A stretch of DNA of 64,000 nucleotides, taken from the NCBI RefSeq assembly GCF_900141855.1, contig NZ_FQYU01000002.1:744001-808000 (forward strand), in the 5' to 3' direction. This DNA comes from Pseudozobellia thermophila (lineage in GTDB: Bacteria; Bacteroidota; Bacteroidia; Flavobacteriales; Flavobacteriaceae). How positions within the stretch are numbered: the first letter of the stretch is position 1; the number at the start of each line of letters is the position of its first letter. The translations under genes were made by a program, and so were the position numbers. Shown here one piece after another: positions 39,084 through 47,901 of this stretch. The notes below the pieces were generated by a model. The model was not told where the DNA came from, did not search any database, and was given only the letters and a program-made list of their open reading frames with translations.

Positions 39084-40742
39084 TTAATTGGTCGTTTTTT
39101 TACCTGATCTATAGATGACAAAGCAACCCAGCACTAGGACAAAACCGCCCATTCCGCCGACAAGTGCGGCCCCGTTATCGGCCAAGAACGATAAAACAAC
39201 AATCAACAGACCGGTAAGGGCCACCCCGATGCCTATGACCCGGGTCCCTTTTCGGTTGCCGGAAGAGGGTCCTTCCCCGGTCACCGCATTTTTTCCGGCT
39301 ACCTTAAGCCGGTAGTCGTCGTATGCCAAGGTCGGTATTTTGCGGGTTCGGGCATATATTTCAAATGCGGTCAAAAGCAGTACGGGAATCCCCATTCCAA
39401 ATCCCATTTCTTGGGCCCGGTCGAAGGAAAAATCGAACAATGTAGGTGCCAAGAATTTAAAAAAGGCGTTGATGGCCAAGGTAATTACGGTAACGACCAA
39501 GGCACTCTTACCGGTTTGGTATTTACTGAACAGGGCCCACATCGGCGGCAAGAACATGGCCCCACCGGTTATGGCCGCCAAACTCATGACCACTTCCACT
39601 ATTCCGCCCATATACGGAACCAGCAGGGCAATGATAATGGTAAGTATGCCCAAACCTATGGTTGCCATTCTACCGACCTTGACCAATTGATCGTTGCCGG
39701 CATCGGGCCTAAAATGCCTGTAAAGGTCGTTGGACAGGACACCTGCCGAGATGTTCAAGGTGGTATTGACCGAACTGGACGTGGCGAAGATCATTCCGCC
39801 CAACATCAGGCCCAACATTCCAACGGGCAGTACTTCCTTGCACATTAAGAGATAGGCCCCTTCGTCGGCCAAGCCGCCCAGACCAGGGTTGAGCACCCTA
39901 TAGATCATTGGGGGGAGCATCCAGACCAAGGGACTAACCAGATAGAGGCCGCCGAAGAGCCATCCTACTTTTTTGGCATCTTTTGGGGTGGCCACACTGG
40001 TATAGCGTTGTACATAGGCCCAATTGCCCGCAATGAAAAAAAGGTTGTACAATCCAAAGGCGACCATAAACCCCCAGGTGTACTCCTCGTTTACCCAATT
40101 GAAAAAATTATCGGGCGCTTGGGAGACAAAGTTCCCAAGGCCCCCGACCTTGTTCAGGGAAAGCGGGACTACGATCAAAACCGCCGCGGTGAGGACAACG
40201 AACTGAAGGACATCGGTAACGACTACGGCCCAAAGGCCACCTACCGCCGTGTAGATCAGAATTAGGATGCCCAGTACGATAATGCTGGTACTGATAGGAA
40301 AACCTGTCGACACCTCTACGATCTTGGCCACGGGATATAAAAATGCACCCGTGGTAAAAATGGATATCAACAGAAACAGGTAGGTATAAATCTTTTGGGT
40401 GTTGTAGCCCAAACGGTCCGTAATAAATTCGGCCGCGGTGAGCGCCTTGGTTTTTTGCCATTTCGGGGCAATGAAGAAGCCGATAAGCACGCCGGCTATG
40501 CACATGGTGGTTTGAATGGTGATGGCCACCCAGCCGCTGGAATAGGCTATGGAGCCCCATACCACAAAGGTACCCGCGGAAAAGAAACTCATAAAGAGCG
40601 AAAGTCCGCTCATCCACCAGGGCAGCGCCCCGCCTGCTGCAAAAAACGACTTCATGTTTTTACCGGACTTGGAAAAACTCAATCCGCATACAAACACGAG
40701 CAGCGTAAAAACCAGTATTACCGTAATATCTATCGAACCCAT
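39084..40742 (-). CDS. Sodium/solute symporter (SSS family)
   Basis: A 552-residue polytopic membrane protein with about 13-14 hydrophobic helices. The N-terminus GSIDITVILVFTLLVFVCGL and the segments KSFFAAGGALPWWMSGLSLFMSFFSAGTFVVWG and GGLWAVVVTDVLQFVVL are typical of the SSS/SLC5 family. It would import a sugar or sugar acid across the inner membrane with sodium. It is preceded by a perfect hairpin (40789-40816) separating it from susD2. Its place just before a FAD oxidoreductase and the hydrolases suggests it imports the monosaccharide released by locus 2. Confidence 0.92.
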   Translation of the reverse strand: MGSIDITVILVFTLLVFVCGLSFSKSGKNMKSFFAAGGALPWWMSGLSLFMSFFSAGTFVVWGSIAYSSGWVAITIQTTMCIAGVLIGFFIAPKWQKTKALTAAEFITDRLGYNTQKIYTYLFLLISIFTTGAFLYPVAKIVEVSTGFPISTSIIVLGILILIYTAVGGLWAVVVTDVLQFVVLTAAVLIVVPLSLNKVGGLGNFVSQAPDNFFNWVNEEYTWGFMVAFGLYNLFFIAGNWAYVQRYTSVATPKDAKKVGWLFGGLYLVSPLVWMLPPMIYRVLNPGLGGLADEGAYLLMCKEVLPVGMLGLMLGGMIFATSSSVNTTLNISAGVLSNDLYRHFRPDAGNDQLVKVGRMATIGLGILTIIIALLVPYMGGIVEVVMSLAAITGGAMFLPPMWALFSKYQTGKSALVVTVITLAINAFFKFLAPTLFDFSFDRAQEMGFGMGIPVLLLTAFEIYARTRKIPTLAYDDYRLKVAGKNAVTGEGPSSGNRKGTRVIGIGVALTGLLIVVLSFLADNGAALVGGMGGFVLVLGCFVIYRSGKKTTN

Positions 40743-40788
40743 TCCTGCTTATGAATATACTATAATATTATTGCCTGCAAAGTGAAGG

Positions 40789-40816
40789 AATAGGGGATAC
40801 ATCCATATCCCCTATT
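40789..40816. promoter_or_regulatory. Perfect 11-bp hairpin between susD2 and the symporter gene
   Basis: AATAGGGGATA (40789-40799) and TATCCCCTATT (40806-40816) form a perfect stem with a 6-base loop. On the minus strand it follows the susD2 stop by 36 bases and is not followed by a T-run. It could be a partial terminator or RNA-stability element that keeps susC2/susD2 mRNA more abundant than the downstream enzyme mRNA. Confidence 0.65.
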
Positions 40817-40852
40817 TCAATAAAAACTAACAAAAACTAACTCAAAAATCAT

Positions 40853-42661
40853 CTAATAACCCGGATTTTGTGTGACTACATTGTCCGTAGCATCAATTTC
40901 TGCCTGGGGTATGGGCCATAAATAGTGTTTAGCGGGATCAAAGACCCTTTGTTCGAGTTCACGGTAGTCTAGGTTGCCCAGTTCAACCCTTGGTTGTGTG
41001 GGCGCACCGGTATAATCGATATGGCCGTCATCATCGATATTGGGAACAAAACCTAGGTCGCCAATCTTGCCGAACCCGTTTGCTGGTCCGCCCAAAAGGG
41101 TGGTGTTCATCACTTTTTCGGCAATTCCCCATCGTTTGATATCAAATAATCGCAGACCTTCATCGGCAAATTCTACTTTGCGCTCCCTTCGAACTATTTT
41201 TCTAAGCTCCGATCGGTCGGTTGTGACTACCTCCGGAAAGGGAAGGCCGCTATTGTTGTAGGCCCTTTCCCGTACGGCGTTTATGGCGTTGAGAACGCTG
41301 CCGTCTATGGTGCCCGCCTCAATTTTGGCCTCGGCGTAATTCAGCAATACCTCGGCATATCGGATCAAATAAATGGTCTGTTCCGATTGCAGGGGACTCG
41401 GACCGCCGGATAGGGATCCCAATAACCTGGGTTCGTCAGAGAATTTTTTCCAGAAATAACCACTAAAGGAAGTAAAACGGTTGGCGCCGCCGGTAACATA
41501 TTCGGTACCGTCGTATGGGTCCACTATGGCCCGTCCGGCAGGGTTGGCCGCATTGGGGTTGAACACCCTTTCTACCTTGAGGCCATCCTCTATGCGCCAT
41601 GTGGCAATACTATCGCTGTGCTGTTGAATGATATGCCCGGTCCAAACACTATTGGGCAGGGCAATGGTAGCGGCCAATCGTGGATCCCTGTTCTCAAAGG
41701 GCCTGGCAGGGTCGAACGAAGGGTCTTCATCGATGGGCAGGCCATTGATGGTTTCGTAGCTATCCACGGTTTGTTGCGCCGGCACCAATTGGCACCAACC
41801 GCCAAACCTGCTGCCCTGCACCTGTGAAAGGCTATGTGTCTTTGTTCCGTTAATGTAGGAAAGGTCTAGCAAAACTTCGGACGACCCTACTCCGGCATCT
41901 GTAAACAGCTCCTCGTAATCTGGGTATAACGAAGGGGTTTCGGGGGAGTTCATCACCTTAAGGGCGGCGCTTTCCGCTAATTCATAGTCTTGGTTGTATA
42001 AGGCGATACGCGAGATAAGTGCGTTTGCCGCATTTGCGGAAGCACGGCCTCTCTCGGTAGCCGGTTGGGTCGGAGGCAATATGGCCGCGGCCTCCTGTAA
42101 ATCGGATATGATGCTCGATACAATTTCAGATTTTGGTGTTCTGGCCACTATTTCAAGTTCTTCCAAGGAAGTTACCTCGGTTCTAAAAGGGACATCTCCA
42201 TACAGTTCCGTTAGGTAACTATAGAACAGGGCACGAAGAAACAGGGCCTCCGCCTTTATTTGCTCAAAACGATCGGGATCTGATGCATCGGCCGCCTTGT
42301 CCATATTGGTCAATAGGTTATTGGCCCGCTGAACCCCGGTATAGAAATTGTTCCAAAAACCATTTATCAGGCCCTCGGTAGAAGTAAGTCCCCCCGTTGT
42401 TGCCGCAATGGTTCCACCTACGTTGCCCCGGTTAAAGGCGTAATCGGTGGTGTGATCCAATAATTGCGGAAAAGGAACGGCGCTTACATAATTTAATTGT
42501 TCGTAAATACCGGTTAAGGCTACCTCTAGTTGTGCTTCCGTTCTAAAGAAAGTGGCATCGGTAGGGCTTCCGGGATCTTCAATATTGAGAACATTGTCTT
42601 CGCACGACCCCAAGATCAATAGGCCCACGCTCAAGATGATGATATGTTGTAAAGTTTTCAT
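40853..42661 (-). CDS. SusD-like glycan-binding lipoprotein, locus 2
   Basis: A 602-residue lipoprotein (signal ending LLILGSC-EDNVLN). It shows the SusD/RagB pattern: FRTEAQLEVALTGIYEQL, GFWNNFYTGVQRANNLLTNM, AEALFLRALFYSYLTELYGDVPF, and C-terminal YLIRYAEVLLNYAEAKIEAG with VRRERKVEFADEGLRLFDIKRWG. It would bind the locus 2 polysaccharide at the cell surface. It starts 18 bases past the susC2 stop. Confidence 0.95.
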   Translation of the reverse strand: MKTLQHIIILSVGLLILGSCEDNVLNIEDPGSPTDATFFRTEAQLEVALTGIYEQLNYVSAVPFPQLLDHTTDYAFNRGNVGGTIAATTGGLTSTEGLINGFWNNFYTGVQRANNLLTNMDKAADASDPDRFEQIKAEALFLRALFYSYLTELYGDVPFRTEVTSLEELEIVARTPKSEIVSSIISDLQEAAAILPPTQPATERGRASANAANALISRIALYNQDYELAESAALKVMNSPETPSLYPDYEELFTDAGVGSSEVLLDLSYINGTKTHSLSQVQGSRFGGWCQLVPAQQTVDSYETINGLPIDEDPSFDPARPFENRDPRLAATIALPNSVWTGHIIQQHSDSIATWRIEDGLKVERVFNPNAANPAGRAIVDPYDGTEYVTGGANRFTSFSGYFWKKFSDEPRLLGSLSGGPSPLQSEQTIYLIRYAEVLLNYAEAKIEAGTIDGSVLNAINAVRERAYNNSGLPFPEVVTTDRSELRKIVRRERKVEFADEGLRLFDIKRWGIAEKVMNTTLLGGPANGFGKIGDLGFVPNIDDDGHIDYTGAPTQPRVELGNLDYRELEQRVFDPAKHYLWPIPQAEIDATDNVVTQNPGY

Positions 42662-42679
42662 TGTATTGTAGTTATACGG

Positions 42680-45600
42680 TTAGAATGTTACGTTAAGCCC
42701 CATGGTAAACACCTTGGTCACTGGGTAAAAGGCGCCTTGGGAAAACTGTGGGGTCAATGGGTCGATACCTTCAGGCATGTGGTCCCAGGTAGCCAAATTT
42801 TGCCCCGAGACATATATTCTGGCGTTGCTAATCCTAAATCGGTCGATCAAATCCCCAGGAAGCTGGTAACCAAGGGTAATGTTCCGTAACCTGACGTAGG
42901 ATGCATCGTGCATCCAGGTTTCGTTCACGCGCCAGTTCGGGTGTGAGCTTCCAGGCGTTAATCTCGGGTATGCCGCATCCGTATTGTCCGGAGTCCAGTA
43001 ATCGCCCTGCCATTCCTGTATTTTGCCGGCGTTGTAGAATGCCCATCCCGCATCGCCCTCCAACACTACATCACGTCCTCCTGCACCTAAGAGGGAAACG
43101 GAAAGATCAATGCCCTTATAAGCTGAGAAAAGTTCAAGTCCCCAGTTTTCGGTAGTGATATTACTCCCAATAATCGTACGGTCGTCATTGGTAATCACTC
43201 CATCGGGAATACCGTCAGGACCCGATATATCGGCATATTTTATATCACCGGCCTGAATGGCCCCAAAACCGGGAACAGGTAGACCCGCGTTCAAATTTCC
43301 ATCTACATCGAAATCACTTTCTTGGTAGAGTCCGTCTACCTTAAGTCCGTATATAGCACCTATTTCCTCGCCAACACGGTTGATCGTATTTCCTGGAGGC
43401 AATTGCTCGAGTCCGCCCAAATCCTTAATTTCATTATCAAAGGCCGAATAGTTGAGATTGACGCCGTATCTAAAGTCCTCGCCGATCATATCGTTCCAGC
43501 CTACGGAAATATCGTAGCCTGTGTTCCACACCTCACCGGCATTTTGAACCGGCGCGTCAAGGCCCACGGAGGTAGGGATGGTAACCCCCAGCAAAATATC
43601 CTTGGTTTTACGTATGTAGTACTCCCCGGTTACCGAAAGTTTGCTGTTAAAGAGTTTGGCGTCAAAACCTATATTCTGGGTCTCTCCGGTTTCCCAGCGC
43701 AATTGCGAGTTGGCCAGTACGGTCTGGGCGCCCCCAACAACCGGCGAACCGCCTATTACGGCATTGGCGTTGCCCAGGCCGAACAAGGAGGTGTACGGAA
43801 AGTTGACTTCTTGGGCCACGGCGGAACCATCGGCACCTTGAATTACATCGCCATTGTTGTCCGTCTGATTGCTGGAATAGATGAACTGGTTGCCCAACTG
43901 CCCCCAAGAAGCCCGGAATTTTAAAAAGTTAAGGGTTTCGCTGTCTTGTAAAAATGGCTCTTCCGTAACTACCCATCCCAATGAAAACGAAGGGAAGGTA
44001 GCCGAGCGGTAGCCTTTTGCAAAACGCGAGGAAGCATCCCTTCTCACATTGGCCTCAAGGAGGTATTTGTCTTTGTAGGCGTAGTTGACCCTACCGAAAA
44101 CGGACTCCAGTCCGTTAAGGGTAGAGCTACCGCTGTTCAGTTGGGTATCCGGTAAACCGTTATCCAGTCCGCGGAACTCATCCAGGACAAAGCCTCTTCT
44201 GCTCGCCGTCCATATTTCCGATTTGAATTTTAAAAATTCATATCCCGCCAAAACGGATACATTGTGGTTGCCGAATTCCTTTCCCCAATTGGCCACGGCA
44301 TTGAAATTGTCTTGAAAGGTGGTAAAGGTCTCCTTGAAGAGCGAACTTTCGGAGATACTGGCACCGGCGGTACTCTGGGCAGGTCCGCCCGAACCTTCGT
44401 AATAGGTGTATCGTGCCCTGAAATCATCCCGATCTTTATCAAAAAATTGCGGGGCGTAGGTCGCTGAGATTGAAAAGTTGTTAAAAGGTCGGTACGTGAC
44501 CTTGGCCAAAGCCCTAAAATAATTGGATATGGTCTCATCCTTGGCCGTGGAATTGGCCAGGGCAATGGGATTGCTGCCCCCGAACCCGGAACCATAGGTG
44601 CCGTCATCGTTAAATGCTATAAACAGGGGTTGTAGGCGATAGGCCGAACGGGTAAGGTCGTTCAAACGCGCCGGCTGGCTCTTTACCTCCCTTCTAAAGT
44701 TAAGGTCGAAGGCAAGGTCCAATTTTTTACTAAGGGCGTAATCGAGATTGAACCTACCGTTGTACCTTTTAAAGTTAAAGTTCGCAATATTACCCTCTTG
44801 ATCGGTATAAGATATGGAACTGGCCACTTTCAGTTTTTCCGAACCTCCACGCACCGATAGACTGTGGTATTGCTGTAGGGCGGCCGAACTGAACAGAAGG
44901 TCTACCCAATCGGTATCGGGCAAGGCTTCGGATCCTACCCCAACACCTGATCGGTATTGGTCGAGGATATCCTCGGAAAAAGCACCGGGCTCGGCCGAAT
45001 TAAAAGCCTCCATATAGCCCAAGGCATCCATGAACTTCAAGTTCTGCGCCACGCTTTGTATACCCACATAGGTATTATAGGCGGTGGAAATCTTTCCTTC
45101 CCTTCCCCTTTTTGTGGTAATTAGGATAACCCCATTGGCCGCACGCGATCCATATATGGCCGAAGCCGATGCATCTTTAAGTACGGAAATGGACTCAATG
45201 TCGCTAGGATCCAATCCGTTGATATCGTCAGGGATGCCATCGACCAGGATCAGGGGATTGTTCTTGGCACCATTGCCCAAGGTACCTACCCCACGAATTC
45301 TGATTGCGGCACCATCGGCACCGGGTTGACCGCTGGACTGGGTAGCGGTAAGGCCGGGAACAAGACCTGCCAGTGCCTGGGAGGCTTGGGCCACGGGTTG
45401 CCTTGAAATCTCCTCGGCCTTTACGGTCTCTACCGATCCCGTGAGGTTGACCGCCTTTTGTGTTCCATAACCTACCACGACCACCTCATCCAACTGTGAG
45501 GCCTCTTCCTCCATGGTAATGTTAAGGGGTGTTGGGTCGTTTACGACCTGTTCAACGGTTGCATAGCCGATCGAACTGAAAATAAGGGTCGCCCCTTCTT

Positions 45601-45787
45601 GAATTTCAATTTCGAAGTTCCCATCGAAGTCGGCAACAACCCCGTTGGTCGTTCCCTTTTCAATGACGTTGACCGCGGGTATGGGAATACCCTCTTTATC
45701 GCTTACGGTACCCGAGACCGTAATTTGTGCCGATATATTGCACAGTGCACATATCGCTAGAAGAAAAAATAAGACCGCTTTTTTCAT
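42680..45787 (-). CDS. SusC-like TonB-dependent outer-membrane transporter, locus 2
   Basis: The ATG at 45787 (MKKAVLFFLLAICALCNISA) gives a clear signal peptide; upstream frame to 45880 would remove the proposed operator from the promoter and is unlikely. The 1035-residue product has a regulatory beta domain (ITVSGTVSDKEGIPIPAVNV), a linker DEVVVVGYGTQKAVNLTGSV, a plug with IRGVGTLGNGAKNNPLILVDG and SVLKDASASAIYGSRAANGV, and a barrel ending TMGLNVTF. It is the first gene of the locus 2 train and should import its oligosaccharides. Confidence 0.95.
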   Translation of the reverse strand: MKKAVLFFLLAICALCNISAQITVSGTVSDKEGIPIPAVNVIEKGTTNGVVADFDGNFEIEIQEGATLIFSSIGYATVEQVVNDPTPLNITMEEEASQLDEVVVVGYGTQKAVNLTGSVETVKAEEISRQPVAQASQALAGLVPGLTATQSSGQPGADGAAIRIRGVGTLGNGAKNNPLILVDGIPDDINGLDPSDIESISVLKDASASAIYGSRAANGVILITTKRGREGKISTAYNTYVGIQSVAQNLKFMDALGYMEAFNSAEPGAFSEDILDQYRSGVGVGSEALPDTDWVDLLFSSAALQQYHSLSVRGGSEKLKVASSISYTDQEGNIANFNFKRYNGRFNLDYALSKKLDLAFDLNFRREVKSQPARLNDLTRSAYRLQPLFIAFNDDGTYGSGFGGSNPIALANSTAKDETISNYFRALAKVTYRPFNNFSISATYAPQFFDKDRDDFRARYTYYEGSGGPAQSTAGASISESSLFKETFTTFQDNFNAVANWGKEFGNHNVSVLAGYEFLKFKSEIWTASRRGFVLDEFRGLDNGLPDTQLNSGSSTLNGLESVFGRVNYAYKDKYLLEANVRRDASSRFAKGYRSATFPSFSLGWVVTEEPFLQDSETLNFLKFRASWGQLGNQFIYSSNQTDNNGDVIQGADGSAVAQEVNFPYTSLFGLGNANAVIGGSPVVGGAQTVLANSQLRWETGETQNIGFDAKLFNSKLSVTGEYYIRKTKDILLGVTIPTSVGLDAPVQNAGEVWNTGYDISVGWNDMIGEDFRYGVNLNYSAFDNEIKDLGGLEQLPPGNTINRVGEEIGAIYGLKVDGLYQESDFDVDGNLNAGLPVPGFGAIQAGDIKYADISGPDGIPDGVITNDDRTIIGSNITTENWGLELFSAYKGIDLSVSLLGAGGRDVVLEGDAGWAFYNAGKIQEWQGDYWTPDNTDAAYPRLTPGSSHPNWRVNETWMHDASYVRLRNITLGYQLPGDLIDRFRISNARIYVSGQNLATWDHMPEGIDPLTPQFSQGAFYPVTKVFTMGLNVTF

Positions 45788-45842
45788 AAGCCAAAGTTTA
45801 AGTTGAGAATAGTTGGTTGATCCAAAACTTTTCCAGAAATTG

Positions 45843-45859
45843 GTCTGGTCTAGTCTGGT
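45843..45859. promoter_or_regulatory. Operator candidate 1: 17-bp direct repeat upstream of susC2
   Basis: GTCTGGTCTAGTCTGGT is two copies of GTCTGGT with a 10-base period, one helical turn. On the minus strand it lies 56-72 bases before the susC2 ATG and 7 bases after a near-perfect -7 box. Related 17-mers occur at 46008 and 50855. Its position at the transcription start would suit a repressor, most simply the GntR/LacI-type protein at 46158. Confidence 0.6.
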
Positions 45860-45866
45860 TTGCTGA

Positions 45867-45874
45867 CAAATAAA
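45867..45874 (-). promoter_or_regulatory. Candidate -7 box of the susC2 promoter
   Basis: The minus strand reads TTTATTTG, 7 of 8 matches to the Bacteroidota TAnnTTTG element. It sits just upstream of operator candidate 1 and about 80 bases before the susC2 start codon. Confidence 0.45.
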
Positions 45875-46007
45875 TAACATTTATCTTAACCGGCCAAATC
45901 TTTTTTTACAAAATGTTGATTTTAAACAGGAAATAATTGTCATAATCTTATTTCACACGCGCCCTAGCGGAAGTATCTGCAGCCCCAAAAAAATGAAGTC
46001 CATAAGG

Positions 46008-46024
46008 GGATGGTCTGGAATGCT
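46008..46024. promoter_or_regulatory. Operator candidate 2: 17-bp motif upstream of the GntR-type gene
   Basis: GGATGGTCTGGAATGCT matches the 50855 copy at 13 of 17 positions and shares the GGTCTGG core. It lies in the susC2/regulator intergenic region, 134 bases before the regulator start, and could serve autoregulation or act from a distance on susC2. Confidence 0.45.
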
Positions 46025-46119
46025 ATTTGAAGATGGCCCCCGACCTTTTACTTAAAGACCATTTCTTTATAAATTTCCCTAGAAAGACCTATATAGGCCC
46101 GAGTGTTTTTAGTTTTGAG

Positions 46120-46127
46120 TATTTTTG
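46120..46127 (+). promoter_or_regulatory. Candidate -7 box for the GntR-type regulator gene
   Basis: TATTTTTG is a perfect match to TAnnTTTG, 30 bases before the ATG at 46158. I see no well-spaced -33 element. Confidence 0.45.
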
Positions 46128-46157
46128 TCCTTATTCCATTCCTCCAAGAAACAATAA

Positions 46158-47174
46158 ATGGTAAAACTCAGTATCGAAAAGAACTCGAAGAAGCCCAAAT
46201 ACCTATTGCTTGCCGATAGCATTACCTCCCAAATTGAACAGAAGCAGTTGGTTCTTGGGCAAAGGTTACCATCGGTTAACAAGCTCTCGGCCCATTTTAA
46301 TTTTAGCAGGGAAACGGTATTTAAGGCATTGAACCACTTGAGCGAAAAGGGTATCGTCAGGGCGGTAGACAAAATCGGTTATTTTGTCAACGACCTTTCG
46401 GTAGAGACCAAGTACAAGGTGTTCTTCATGTTGGATAAGTTTACCCCTTTTAAGGAAGACTTGTACAATTCGCTGATCTCAAACTTGGGTGAGAACGTAA
46501 AGGTCCGACTTTATTTTCATCACCAAAACATCGAGATCTTTGCCCCTTTGATCTTGGACAACCTGAAGAACTACACCCACTTTGTAGTAACTACCTATAT
46601 CAAAGATTCCAAATCGGTTCAAAAGGTACTCAATCAAATACCACCTGAAAAATTGATCATTCTCGACAAGTACGAGCCCAATGTCAAAAAAGGCTGTGGT
46701 ATGGTCTTCCAAGATTTTGAAAACGATATTTTTAATCTATTGGCGGAACACATCGATTTGGTCAAAAAATACCGAAAACTGGTACTTTTCAATCGTAAAA
46801 ATGCCCCTCATGGCGATTTTGTCCAAAAAGGCTTCGAACGATTTGGTACCGAGTACAATTTTACCTCGGAGGTATACGATACCTTTTCTCCCGATTATTT
46901 TGAAAAGGGCGCCCTGTATATCACCATTGACGCATACGACAGGGATATGGTCGAAATTATAAAGCTGGCCCGTAAATCGAATTGGAAATTGGGCAAAGAT
47001 ATCGGGCTGATAAGTTATAACGATACCAGTACCAAGGAGATTTTAGATGGAGGTATTTCGGTCATCAGTACCGATTTTAAGAAAATGGGAGCGGAGGCCG
47101 CCAAAATGATCTTGGAAGGCCATAGGGAAAGAAAGAGCAATGAGACGAAATTGATTTTAAGGAATTCGCTCTAA
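46158..47174 (+). CDS. GntR-type transcription regulator with LacI-type sugar-binding domain
   Basis: A 338-residue soluble protein. Residues ~12-75 form a GntR winged helix (YLLLADSITSQIEQKQLVLG, RLPSVNKLSAHFNFSRETVF, KGIVRAVDKIGYFV). Residues ~85-330 are a periplasmic-binding-protein-like effector domain ending in the typical GLISYNDTSTKEIL and ISTDFKKMGAEAAKMIL. This architecture is used by AraR-like repressors that respond to a sugar. It is divergent from susC2, and the 17-bp motifs around it make locus 2 its likely target. It may work together with, or in place of, an HTCS, since no HTCS adjoins susC2. Confidence 0.9.
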   Translation: MVKLSIEKNSKKPKYLLLADSITSQIEQKQLVLGQRLPSVNKLSAHFNFSRETVFKALNHLSEKGIVRAVDKIGYFVNDLSVETKYKVFFMLDKFTPFKEDLYNSLISNLGENVKVRLYFHHQNIEIFAPLILDNLKNYTHFVVTTYIKDSKSVQKVLNQIPPEKLIILDKYEPNVKKGCGMVFQDFENDIFNLLAEHIDLVKKYRKLVLFNRKNAPHGDFVQKGFERFGTEYNFTSEVYDTFSPDYFEKGALYITIDAYDRDMVEIIKLARKSNWKLGKDIGLISYNDTSTKEILDGGISVISTDFKKMGAEAAKMILEGHRERKSNETKLILRNSL

Positions 47175-47179
47175 TATCA

Positions 47180-47895
47180 AGCCCATATCAAGTGCGCAAA
47201 TACCTTCTTTCGCTGCGGGGCAATATACCGGAAAGGCAATGAGATCGCCAAGGTAAGGATACCATCCAAGCCATTGTCGAACCCAAAGCCTTCCGGGGCC
47301 ATAAGGATGTAGGTGGTGCTTAGCATGATTATAAAAAGACCGGTATCAGGGTAATCGCCGATAAACAGGCAAATACAAAACCTAGGCCCATCAATAACAT
47401 GGCCATACCGAAAACCGGGTAGGGCTTGCCTATCATTTTGTCAATGGGCAGGAGCGTCGATAGGATGTAATAGGCGGTAATTATACCGATATATACCCAA
47501 AGATTCCATAGGTTGCCCGTCCCATCAAATAAACGCATGGGAAGTTTCATTCCAGGCCCCAGGTAAATCCCCACGATTTCACTTATGCTCCGTCCGTTAT
47601 GGCGAAGGGAGAGCATCCCCAAAAAAATAATCGTGGACGACTCCGGCAAAAATACTTCCCAGCGCCATCCCTAAAAATACGGCCCATGCGAACAGGGCAC
47701 CCGCAATGTTCAAAAATTGGATAAGAAATATGCGCCAGGCAGGGGCATAAAGTCTACATCGTCACGTAATCGCAGGACCGCCCCCCCTTTGTATCGATAC
47801 CGAAGACATTTTCTACCCATTTCCCATAGGTGTAATACCCTGAAATCAAAATGATACCGGCAATAGCAAAGGATATCATAGGGCGGGGTTTAAGC
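47180..47895 (-). pseudogene. Remnant of a carbon-starvation CstA-type transporter gene
   Basis: Reading the minus strand from 47895 gives a CstA-like N-terminus (MISFAIAGIILISGYYTYGK, VFGIDTKGG), then frame changes are needed to follow RDDVDFMPLPG and RIFLIQFLNIAG, then AGVVHDYFFG, then in another frame MLSLRHNGRSISEIVG, LPMRLFDGTGN and LLPIDKMIGKPYPVFGMAMLL (about 47649-47329). The end lies in yet another frame. Intact CstA proteins are over 450 residues; this remnant covers ~240 codons with several frameshifts, a stop and large deletions. The inactivation is read directly from sequence, provided the assembly is correct here. Confidence 0.8.
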
Positions 47896-47901
47896 GAGGG
47901 G

